Shown here: positions 1 to 4,997 of the stretch, one piece after another | Position numbering within the stretch: position 1 is the first letter of the stretch | Layout of the letters: each line of letters begins with the position of its first letter | Origin: Fibrobacterales bacterium | GTDB taxonomy: Bacteria; Fibrobacterota; Fibrobacteria; Fibrobacterales; Fibrobacteraceae | Length of the DNA stretch: 5,325 nt | Assembly (NCBI GenBank): GCA_025997455.1 | Contig: BNUP01000139.1 | Coordinates: 1-5,325 of the forward strand | Direction: 5' to 3' | Made by a program: the position numbers and the translations under genes | The notes under the pieces: generated by a model | Databases searched by the model: none | Seen by the model: only the letters and a program-made list of their open reading frames with translations | Told to the model about the DNA's origin: nothing

Positions 1-954
1 CGGAGAGTCAATTGAAGATGCAAGGCAAAAAGCGAAACGAGTTGCGGAAGGTGTAAAAGTATTACTCGGTTGATTTTGCCTATACTCTGAACATTCTTTT
101 TTTGCATGCTCACAACGAAATCTAAATCTGCATCCTTCATCAAAATCTTTAGGGTTTGGAACCGAACCTTTTATGGGTTTTAGGTCTACTAATTTTTTGC
201 CTTTTGTAGGGACAACATTTAACAATGCTTTTGTGTAGGGGTGAATAGGAGTTTCCAATACTTCTTTTGCCGTGCCTATTTCCGCAATTCGACCTGCATA
301 CATAACCGCGACTTTATCGGAGTATTTTGCGGCGAGTGCGGCATTGTGAGTTATTAGGAGCAGTGCAGTTTTTTCTTGTGCACATAATTTTTGCATAGTA
401 TCCATCACCGCGTTTTGAATGCTCGCATCGAGAGCGGTGGTTGGTTCATCGGCAATTAAGAGTGATGGTTTTGGAGCAAGAGCCATACATATAATTATCC
501 TCTGCAACATTCCGCCGCTGAGTTCGTGCGGATAACTTTTTAGAATGCGGTTTGTATCGGAAAATCCCGCACTTGTGAGGAGCGATTTTATTCTGTCTAA
601 AGGTTGGCGAGTTTCTAAAAGTTGAGAGCCTACACTTATCACGGGATTTAGCGACTGCATAGGTTCTTGAAAAATGCAGCCTATTCGGAGACCTCGAATT
701 TTTGACATTTCTTTTGGTGAAAATTTGACTAAATTTTTTCCTTCAAATAAAATTTCGCCGTTTGCAATGCGACCGCTTGGAAAGGGCAGGAGTCTTGGAA
801 TTGCCATTGCGGTTACACTTTTTCCGCAACCTGATTCACCCATAAGAGTAAAAATCTCGCCGCTCAAAATGTCAAAAGAAATTTTATCGGTAACTTGGAG
901 TGTGTCGAATGCTATTGAGAGATTTTGAACTTTTAATAAAGTTTTAGAATTCAT
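1..954 (-). CDS. Peptide/nickel-type ABC transporter ATP-binding protein (DppD/OppD family), 3' end outside window
   Basis: Cytoplasmic ATPase subunit of an oligopeptide/dipeptide importer; 318 residues are visible and the frame is still open at the left edge. All ABC motifs are present: Walker A GESGCGKS (39-46), Q-loop Q96 in FQEPMQSLNP, signature LSGGM (145-149), Walker B LLIADE with catalytic E170, D-loop TALD (173-176) and H-loop H203 in THN, where THD is usual. The C-terminal oligopeptide-transporter extension follows: PYTKALL (239-245), then Cys275, Cys281, Cys288 and Cys310. In DppD-type proteins four such cysteines hold an iron-sulphur cluster. Protein length is near the family norm, so few residues should be missing. 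The ATG at 954-952 overlaps the stop of the upstream gene by 11 nt, implying translational coupling; no clear Shine-Dalgarno is seen. No permease or binding-protein gene is visible nearby. It overlaps the purT-like tail in antisense. Confidence 0.93.
   Translation of the reverse strand, partial: MNSKTLLKVQNLSIAFDTLQVTDKISFDILSGEIFTLMGESGCGKSVTAMAIPRLLPFPSGRIANGEILFEGKNLVKFSPKEMSKIRGLRIGCIFQEPMQSLNPVISVGSQLLETRQPLDRIKSLLTSAGFSDTNRILKSYPHELSGGMLQRIIICMALAPKPSLLIADEPTTALDASIQNAVMDTMQKLCAQEKTALLLITHNAALAAKYSDKVAVMYAGRIAEIGTAKEVLETPIHPYTKALLNVVPTKGKKLVDLKPIKGSVPNPKDFDEGCRFRFRCEHAKKECSEYRQNQPSNTFTPSATRFAFCLASSIDSP
2..73 (+). CDS. purT: 3' end of a purT-like gene (phosphoribosylglycinamide formyltransferase 2), partial
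   Basis: Only the last 23 codons and a TGA stop (71-73) are inside the window. The tail reads GESIEDARQKAKRVAEGVKV followed by LLG. It resembles the C-terminus of PurT, the ATP-grasp enzyme that formylates GAR with formate and ATP in purine synthesis: in E. coli PurT the chain ends with a helix of the type SVxxAIERAKHAAxQVKV and a short tail. The SxEDARxKAKxxAxxVKV pattern and its position right at the stop support this, but 23 residues cannot prove it; another ATP-grasp protein such as PurD or PurK is possible. The gene converges on the ABC ATPase gene and overlaps it in antisense along its whole visible length. Confidence 0.55.
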   Translation, partial: GESIEDARQKAKRVAEGVKVLLG

Positions 955-1696
955 AATTAACCATTATTCCCGATTTTTTCGGCATAGTGTATGGCACAAA
1001 TTGCAGGTGGGAAAATTCCGCAGAGGTTGCCTTGTAAATTCGCAATGCATCTAAAATTGCAAGAACTCTGTTCAATGCCATTAAACCAAGCGTTACTTGA
1101 AAGGCAATTTTTGAAAGTCGGTATCTCTTTAACATTTCTTTGTATGAGGAAATATGCGCTGTATTTTCGGGGTTGTCGCTTGAACCCCAGTCCCAAATGT
1201 AGCCTTCTGAATATGGATAATAGCGGTCTATCGCAAGACCCGCTCTTAACATCGCTTGGTTGTAGTCTTCGTTGTTATCGGGACTTGCATTTTGATAATC
1301 TGAACCGCCGCGACTGCGGTAATCTCCGACTACGGTTAAAAAATCTATGTCTCTCGGTGCACCTGTTGCTCCCGCATATTTTACCGCATATCCGCGAGCG
1401 TTATCTAATTGCTGATTTTGAAAAAGATAAGTTGTTCCCGCCGCAATCCACAAAGAGGCATCTACCCAAAAGAAGGCACTTCCCAGTGATGATTCTCCCA
1501 AATAAAAATGTCCCGTGCCGGGAATAAGTGCTGAAAGTGCAAGCGAGGCTGCTAAACTTTTTTCTCTGTTTCGAGAAAGATTTTCATCTACGGAAATTGT
1601 GATTTGCGCTTGCAAATTCTGCGTGAGGGATAGCAGCGACAACGCAGTTATAGCGAATAGCCCGACCTGCAGGGGCACGCCCAAAATTTTTACCAC
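944..1696 (-). CDS. DUF5683-like exported/membrane protein A
   Basis: 250 residues, function unknown. The N-terminus is hydrophobic (about 5-25) and ends NLQAQ, a likely signal peptide cleaved near residue 30. A second hydrophobic stretch (48-92) carries the motif ALIPGTGHFYLGE (56-68) and continues into a probable membrane segment (FFWVDASLWIAAGTTYLF). The middle (95-190) is polar and rich in Tyr, Asp and Asn. A last hydrophobic helix (195-222) has N209 and the DA pair at D216, followed by a beta-like tail ending MVNYEF. The PGxGxxYxG plus N-x6-DA arrangement matches DUF5683-type proteins of the FCB group; that assignment is from pattern memory, not a search. It is a diverged relative of the protein encoded just upstream. 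The start is GTG at 1696-1694, supported by GAGG five nt upstream; it overlaps the upstream stop by 7 nt. Confidence 0.8.
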   Translation of the reverse strand: MVKILGVPLQVGLFAITALSLLSLTQNLQAQITISVDENLSRNREKSLAASLALSALIPGTGHFYLGESSLGSAFFWVDASLWIAAGTTYLFQNQQLDNARGYAVKYAGATGAPRDIDFLTVVGDYRSRGGSDYQNASPDNNEDYNQAMLRAGLAIDRYYPYSEGYIWDWGSSDNPENTAHISSYKEMLKRYRLSKIAFQVTLGLMALNRVLAILDALRIYKATSAEFSHLQFVPYTMPKKSGIMVNYEF

Positions 1697-2634
1697 ACTA
1701 ACCTCAGACCCACTTCCGCTTTGAAATTTTCCCCTGCCGTGTAATTGCCGAAAGGTCGCACTCTGTCGAGAATTGAAACTTTTTCTTCGTAGAGAGCGTT
1801 GTTATTTGCACGGGCGGAAAGGGCGGCATCAACGGCGGAAACGATGTGATTTAGGATTATTGCACCGAGAAAAATTGCTTGGTAATCGGCGAGTTCGTTG
1901 GCTTTTTTGCGGAGAGAGCGGTATTCGTCTTGAGTTGCGGAGGCGCCAAGCGGGATATAAACGGGGTTTTCGGTTTGATAATTTGACTCTGCGAGAATGT
2001 CGGGAACGGCATCGCTCCAGCCGAGAACAAAGGATTCATCGGTGATTAAGCGGTAGTAAGCCGAGCCGTTGTAGAGACGCATTCCGTCTATGTAGTTGTT
2101 TTTGTAAAAATCGTTTGCGGTTTGAAATGAAATGCATTTGCTGCCTGTGCCTCCCAGCGTTCCGCTGTAAATTGCACGGCAGTAATCTTCACGCACGCCG
2201 CCGTAGAGCGATTGAAAATTGTCTTTGTATTCATCCACAAAAATTGCATTCATTGCCTCTTCATATTTTCCGATTGAGAAATTATTTTTTGCAAATTTTT
2301 CGTATTTTGAAACTTGCTTGTCGTATTTATAAACGGATTTGTAATAGAGTCCGGAGATTAAGGCGATTTCTTCGGCAATGTAGAATGCACCGCGAATTAT
2401 CCGCGGTTGTCCGCCCACATATAACTGACCGGAGCCGGGCACTAACAGCGACATAAACATCGCTTTTTTTGGACTCTTGTATGAACCTTTTACTTCGTCC
2501 ATTGTGCGAATTTTTGATATGTGAACGGGTCCGAGCAGGTCTGCACGGGAAGTGTCGGGGCTTTGAGTCGTTTGAACTGTTTGAGCCAAAGCATCGCCGA
2601 GTAAAAATAAAAGCAGGATAGCAAAAATATGCAT
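1690..2634 (-). CDS. DUF5683-like exported/membrane protein B
   Basis: 314 residues, function unknown. Residues 1-17 form a clear signal peptide (hydrophobic LLLFLL core, cleavage after ALA before Q18). A polar stretch follows, then FMSLLVPGSGQLYVGG (60-75), which aligns with ALIPGTGHFYLGE of the next gene, and a hydrophobic segment (82-98). The central 100-240 region is Tyr/Asn/Lys-rich with two cysteines (152, 167) that could form a disulphide outside the cytoplasm. The last helix (252-273) carries LNHIVSAVDA, matching LNRVLAILDA in the neighbour. The proteins therefore share signal peptide, PGxG motif, central variable region and NxxxxxxDA helix, and are probably tandem duplicates that diverged strongly. 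ATG at 2634-2632 is the first start after the repeat element; no Shine-Dalgarno is visible and a TACCTTCC box lies 4 nt upstream. First gene of a three-gene operon. Confidence 0.82.
   Translation of the reverse strand: MHIFAILLLFLLGDALAQTVQTTQSPDTSRADLLGPVHISKIRTMDEVKGSYKSPKKAMFMSLLVPGSGQLYVGGQPRIIRGAFYIAEEIALISGLYYKSVYKYDKQVSKYEKFAKNNFSIGKYEEAMNAIFVDEYKDNFQSLYGGVREDYCRAIYSGTLGGTGSKCISFQTANDFYKNNYIDGMRLYNGSAYYRLITDESFVLGWSDAVPDILAESNYQTENPVYIPLGASATQDEYRSLRKKANELADYQAIFLGAIILNHIVSAVDAALSARANNNALYEEKVSILDRVRPFGNYTAGENFKAEVGLRLVW
1702..1705 (-). promoter_or_regulatory. Shine-Dalgarno site for the GTG start at 1696
   Basis: On the minus strand GAGG is followed by TTAGT and then GTG at 1696-1694, a 5-nt spacing. 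It lies inside the last codons of the upstream gene and decides the GTG start. The four genes that begin beside a repeat element have no comparable site, so this operon-internal gene seems to start translation in a different way from them. Confidence 0.55.
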
Positions 2635-2638
2635 TTGA

Positions 2639-2668
2639 GGAAGGTAGAAAAATCACGCGGCGGTGCAA
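2639..2668 (-). promoter_or_regulatory. Candidate Bacteroidota-type promoter for the 2634 operon
   Basis: Reading the minus strand, TTG (2668-2666) is followed after 19 nt by TACCTTCC (2646-2639) and then TCAA and the ATG. The TTG belongs to the outward-facing hub of repeat element 1. The arrangement fits the known Bacteroidota pattern TTTG, 19-21 nt, TAnnTTTG, except that the last bases of the -7 box are CC. Transcription would begin at or next to the start codon. Confidence 0.45.
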
Positions 2669-2671
2669 GAG

Positions 2672-2781
2672 TTGAAAGTGTAAAGAGTAAAGAGTAAAGA
2701 GTAGAGAGTAAAGAGTAGAGAGTAGAGTGTAAAGTTGAAGGTTAAAAGTTGAAAATTACTCTTTTCACTTTACACTTTCAA
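2672..2781. repeat. 14-bp perfect inverted repeat in element 1
   Basis: TTGAAAGTGTAAAG at 2672-2685 and CTTTACACTTTCAA at 2768-2781 are exact reverse complements, and pairing continues imperfectly into the heptads on one side and ACTCTTTTCA on the other. The arms enclose the purine heptads, so a large stem or cruciform is possible. In copy 2 the equivalent pairing is AGTGTAAAG (4801-4809) with CTTTACACT (4867-4875). Confidence 0.75.
2680..2735 (+). repeat. Purine heptad array, 8 x GTARAGW
   Basis: Eight consecutive 7-bp units with no slip in register: GTAAAGA three times, GTAGAGA, GTAAAGA, GTAGAGA, GTAGAGT, GTAAAGT. The only internal variation is A/G at the fourth base and A/T at the last. 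All bases of the strand are purine except T at position 2 and the end, giving strong strand asymmetry. Copy 2 also has exactly eight such units. Confidence 0.92.
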
Positions 2782-2802
2782 ACCCTTTGCATTGCCAAGT
2801 TC

Positions 2803-2873
2803 CCCCTCTCCCTTCTCCCAACCTGCACTGCTAAGTTTCCCCATACCCCATACCCCACACCCTATACCCCACC
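2803..2873 (+). repeat. C-rich heptad arrays of element 1, split by a hub
   Basis: Three units (CCCCTCT, CCCTTCT, CCCAACC; 2803-2823), then the hub TGCACTGCTAAGTTT (2824-2838), then five units (CCCCATA, CCCCATA, CCCCACA, CCCTATA, CCCCACC; 2839-2873). C-runs begin at 2839, 2846, 2853, 2860 and 2867, exactly seven apart. On the minus strand this is five G-runs of 3-4 with short loops, a canonical G-quadruplex pattern. Confidence 0.88.
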
Positions 2874-2887
2874 ATTTTCTACCTTCC
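2823..2887 (+). promoter_or_regulatory. Candidate promoter for the 2893 gene, split by five heptads
   Basis: TACCTTCC (2880-2887) stands 5 nt before GTG at 2893, as in the three other element-flanking genes. No TTG lies 19-21 nt upstream; that place is occupied by C-rich heptads. The nearest hub CTG (2823-2825) is 54 nt away. Leaving out the five heptads (2839-2873, 35 bp) would bring the gap to 19 nt, the same as in the promoter at 2639-2668. The promoter may therefore be weakened or inactivated by repeat expansion. Confidence 0.35.
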
Positions 2888-2892
2888 CTTCT

Positions 2893-3567
2893 GTGTTGTC
2901 GCTTTTGGAAAATGCAATTTTGGCGCAGGGGGAACTCGGCGGTTTTGAGGTTATTTTAGATAAACCATTAGACTTATCGCCACAAGCAACTGCACGGGCA
3001 ACTACGCAAGCAATTGCACAAACCGCGATTCGGCAAGTCATGCCGCCGAATCAGAAGCAAACCGTGCCATTGCCAAAACCACAATCGCCGCCGCAAAAAG
3101 TCGTTTTGCCTGCTACTCCAAAAGTCATACCAAAAAACCTCACTCTTTCGCCGATTAAAAACGCTTCCTATCTCTTAATATTGCGTTCTCCAAGCGAACT
3201 CTCATCGGAAGCAAAAACTCTGCTTACAAATTTTTTTGCAAATATTGCAAAAGTGAATTTGAACGACTGTGCCATTGTATTTTTTACCGAAAATGACAAA
3301 AAAGTTATGCCAAGGGAACAAATTTCGCTGAAAAATTCGCTATCGGAAGAGGTGAAAAATCTAAATCCCGAACGAATTATCTTTTTCGGTTCAAAATTCC
3401 TATTTCCAATTTGGGAAAGGAACGATTTTGCCGAAAGTGCGGGAGCACTGAATAAATTTGCCGAAAAACCTGCGATAATTCTCTACTCGCCACTTGAAAT
3501 GCTCACCGATGAAACATTAAAAAAAGAGACTTGGAAAATTCATATTCCGAGGAGCGGCTGGTTTTAA
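2893..3567 (+). CDS. Small protein resembling a degenerate family-4 uracil-DNA glycosylase
   Basis: 224 residues from the GTG at 2893. An N-terminal helix with GELGG (13-17) is followed by a Pro/Gln/Ala-rich linker (about 30-77) and an alpha/beta domain. Strand YLLILRSPSE (93-102) sits where family-4 glycosylases have VGExPG. A helix, then IVFFTEND (128-135), then a helix and NPERIIFFGS (158-167) match the usual 'RPKVIVALG' strand, and ILYSPLEML (196-204) followed by K-x4-W matches 'TYHPSxLL...KxxxW'. The acidic catalytic motif and the His are replaced (RSPSE, YSP), and no FeS cysteine set is visible, so it is probably not an active glycosylase. A HolD-like polymerase psi subunit, which has a related fold, is an alternative. 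The frame stays open to an ATG at 2749, but that 48-residue extension is translated repeat sequence. GTG 2893 (or TTG 2896) is preferred because a TACCTTCC box precedes it as at the other element-flanking genes. Confidence 0.6.
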   Translation: MLSLLENAILAQGELGGFEVILDKPLDLSPQATARATTQAIAQTAIRQVMPPNQKQTVPLPKPQSPPQKVVLPATPKVIPKNLTLSPIKNASYLLILRSPSELSSEAKTLLTNFFANIAKVNLNDCAIVFFTENDKKVMPREQISLKNSLSEEVKNLNPERIIFFGSKFLFPIWERNDFAESAGALNKFAEKPAIILYSPLEMLTDETLKKETWKIHIPRSGWF

Positions 3568-3581
3568 TTTTTTTACTCAAA
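3568..3581. other. 14-nt convergent gap without a recognisable terminator
   Basis: The two genes meet tail to tail with a T-rich spacer. Only a 3-bp CCG/CGG stem precedes the T-run on the plus strand, too weak to call an intrinsic terminator. Termination must lie inside the opposing gene or depend on Rho. Confidence 0.5.
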
Positions 3582-4736
3582 TTATGGTTTTTTACTTAAA
3601 TCATAATATATGCCGCTTGCCAAATTTCCTTTCACCTTAATTCTGCTGACTTGCGACGAATCAAATGCGATAAAAATTGTATCTCCGCTGCTCTCGTTTC
3701 TGCCATCTACTTTGCGGGTCGGAGTGATGTTGTAAACCAAACTACTCGCACTGCCTTTTATCTCTGCGAGGCGCATATTTCCGCTCAAAAATGATATGTC
3801 TAAGCGATCTCCGTTCATTTTATTTATAAATTCGGGTAAATCCCGTTCATAAAAAATTCCGTGGGCATTCACATTCACATAGAGATTTTGCGCCTTGTTA
3901 TTTTTGACCGATAAAAAAAGCGTGTCGCCGAAAACCTCCGAATGTTGTGCATTCATTCCGTTATGAGCCACAGTTTCCTGCATTCCGTGTGCATTTTTAA
4001 TCACCAAAACCGATTCGACCTCGTTGTTTTGCAACTTAACAAACATAGAATCGCCAGTTATCACATAATCGCCCATTGTGCATTTCGGCGTGCCTTTGAG
4101 CGAGAGAAATCCCACCTTTTGATTGTAAAAACCGCTGTCGCCCGTTATCACAACTCCGCTCTTGGTTATGAGAACAGAATCCGCCGCAACCGCTAACTGT
4201 TCGCGCTGATTGTAAGTCATTGTTCGGGAACGAATTTTGAGCGTGTCTAACTTGCCTTTGTCGTTAAAATAATAGTGTGCGAGCGGTTTTTCGGGAATTT
4301 CCAAAAATTCCGTTGAACGATTATATATTATTTTCTCTCCGAAAAACTCACCTTTGCCTGAGGAATCTCTTGCGACTGCATTTACCTCTGCTATTGCAAT
4401 GTTGGTTTTGCGGGAGTATTGTCCTTTATCCGCTTTTATATTGCCCCGCGGGTAGCGAAAATCAAATCCGCCGTCTGCATAAACCGCATCGGAATTTCTG
4501 TCCCACCGTGCTCTTTCCGTTCTAAATTCCACAGAGTCTTGACGAAATCTCACTTTACCCTGCAAAAGCAGATTTCCCGCCTTTCGCATAGCCGCAAGTG
4601 AATCTGCGTGTTCCATAATAAGCGGAATTGTTCCCCTTTCAATTTTTGCATTAGGCAAAAACTGCGTTTGTGCCATTGCCGAAACAACGATTATCGTCGC
4701 AAAAACAATTGGCAAAAAAGGGAAGAACGCTCGCAC
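3582..4736 (-). CDS. OstA/LptA-like exported protein (LPS transport related)
   Basis: 384 residues. A signal peptide (hydrophobic 4-20, cleavage after AMA before Q23) sends it to the periplasm. The rest is a beta-rich OstA/LptA-type chain: GNLLLQGKVRFRQDSVEFRT (54-73), DAVYADGGFDFRYPRGNIKA (83-102), GEFFGEKIIYNRSTEFLEI (129-147), TMTYNQREQLAVAADSVLI (172-190), ITGDSGFYNQKVGFLSLKG (197-215). These show the alternating 'erA.yd...n.v.a.G.v..' rungs of the beta-jellyroll bridge that carries lipopolysaccharide between membranes in the Lpt system. It is about twice the length of E. coli LptA, as in FCB-group OstA-like proteins. Three C-terminal units start with GD(S/T)xF at 228, 270 and 351. The start is GTG 4736; an in-frame TGA at 4760-4758 bounds it and no ATG lies between. 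It converges on the preceding plus-strand gene across 14 nt. Confidence 0.8.
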   Translation of the reverse strand: MRAFFPFLPIVFATIIVVSAMAQTQFLPNAKIERGTIPLIMEHADSLAAMRKAGNLLLQGKVRFRQDSVEFRTERARWDRNSDAVYADGGFDFRYPRGNIKADKGQYSRKTNIAIAEVNAVARDSSGKGEFFGEKIIYNRSTEFLEIPEKPLAHYYFNDKGKLDTLKIRSRTMTYNQREQLAVAADSVLITKSGVVITGDSGFYNQKVGFLSLKGTPKCTMGDYVITGDSMFVKLQNNEVESVLVIKNAHGMQETVAHNGMNAQHSEVFGDTLFLSVKNNKAQNLYVNVNAHGIFYERDLPEFINKMNGDRLDISFLSGNMRLAEIKGSASSLVYNITPTRKVDGRNESSGDTIFIAFDSSQVSRIKVKGNLASGIYYDLSKKP

Positions 4737-4741
4737 GGGTT

Positions 4742-4773
4742 GAAATGTAGTTAATTGTCACGCGGCATTGCAA
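4742..4773 (-). promoter_or_regulatory. Candidate Bacteroidota-type promoter for the OstA/LptA-like gene
   Basis: On the minus strand TTG (4773-4771) begins the hub TTGCAATGCCGCGTGA, and TACATTTC (4749-4742) follows after 21 nt; AACCC then leads to GTG 4736. Of the four boxes, TACATTTC is closest to the Bacteroidota -7 consensus TAnnTTTG, differing only in its last base. The hub ends in the TGA that closes the reading frame upstream of the start. Confidence 0.5.
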
Positions 4774-4775
4774 TT

Positions 4776-4803
4776 GGGGAGAGGGGAGAGGGGAGTGGGG
4801 AGT
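4776..4803 (+). repeat. Four GGGGAGW heptads, canonical G-quadruplex motif
   Basis: GGGG runs start at 4776, 4783, 4790 and 4797, separated by AGA, AGA and AGT. This is an ideal four-tetrad G-quadruplex pattern on the plus strand. The units continue in the same 7-bp register into the GTARAGA array, which implies they arose from one array. Copy 1 lacks this block. Confidence 0.9.
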
Positions 4804-4859
4804 GTAAAGAGTAGAGAGTAGAGAGTAAAGAGTAGAGAGTAAAGAGTAAAGAGTAGAGA
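4804..4859 (+). repeat. Purine heptad array, 8 x GTARAGA
   Basis: Eight exact-register units: GTAAAGA, GTAGAGA, GTAGAGA, GTAAAGA, GTAGAGA, GTAAAGA, GTAAAGA, GTAGAGA. The number equals that in copy 1, but the order of A and G variants differs, so the arrays have been rearranged or homogenised separately. Because 7 is prime to 3, all three frames stay open; on the minus strand the array translates as repeats of LLSTLYS. Confidence 0.92.
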
Positions 4860-4898
4860 GTAATAACTTTACACTTTTCACTCTTGCAACGCTGAGTT

Positions 4899-4997
4899 CT
4901 CCACACCCCACACCCAACACCCCATACCCTATTTTTGCAATGCTAAATTTACCATCTCCCTTCCCCACACCCTACACGCCACACCCTATACCCCACC
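4899..4997 (+). repeat. C-rich heptad arrays of element 2, split by a hub
   Basis: First block: CTCCACA, CCCCACA, CCCAACA, CCCCATA, CCCTATT (4899-4933). Hub TGCAATGCTAAATT at 4936-4949. Second block: CTCCCTT, CCCCACA, CCCTACA, CGCCACA, CCCTATA, CCCCACC (4956-4997). Register is exact inside each block. The G-run potential is on the minus strand. The final CCCTATA, CCCCACC, CTGCACTGCT order also occurs in pieces in copy 1. Confidence 0.87.

Larger units (their letters stand above)
2653..2873. repeat. Composite heptad-repeat element, copy 1
   Basis: Fills most of the divergent intergenic region. Parts in order: an outward hub on the minus strand (2653-2668, TCACGCGGCGGTGCAA); TTGAAAGTG leading into eight 7-bp GTARAGW units (2680-2735) that then decay; a pyrimidine stretch containing CTTTACACTTTCAA (2768-2781), the exact inverse of 2672-2685; a hub TGCATTGCCAAGTT (2788-2801); three C-rich heptads (2803-2823); a hub TGCACTGCTAAGTT (2824-2837); and five C-rich heptads of the CCCCATA kind (2839-2873). 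Parts recur in copy 2 at 4758-5013. It recalls the heptanucleotide STRR repeats described in heterocystous cyanobacteria, but the hub-plus-array structure is one I do not recognise. Confidence 0.85.

Noticed and set aside
674..928. Plus-strand frame of 84 codons
   Set aside because: Antisense shadow of the ABC ATPase N-terminal half, where every catalytic motif lies on the minus strand.
991..1527. Plus-strand frame of 178 codons
   Set aside because: Antisense of DUF5683-like protein A; Cys/Leu/Arg-rich composition with no domain or start signal.
2680..2735. CRISPR array
   Set aside because: The units are 7 bp with no spacers and no cas gene nearby.
3545..3580. Intrinsic terminator after the glycosylase-like gene
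   Set aside because: There is a T-rich run, but the only stem before it is 3 bp.
4804..4859. Near-match of A/G unit order between the two 8-heptad arrays when one is read backwards
   Set aside because: Reversing unit order without complementing strands is not a physical inversion, and a match of short two-letter strings is easily chance.
4651..4968. Minus-strand 105-codon open frame beginning in element 2
   Set aside because: It is translated heptads (LLSTLYS repeats) that run into the start of the OstA-like gene out of frame; 7-bp arrays leave all frames open.
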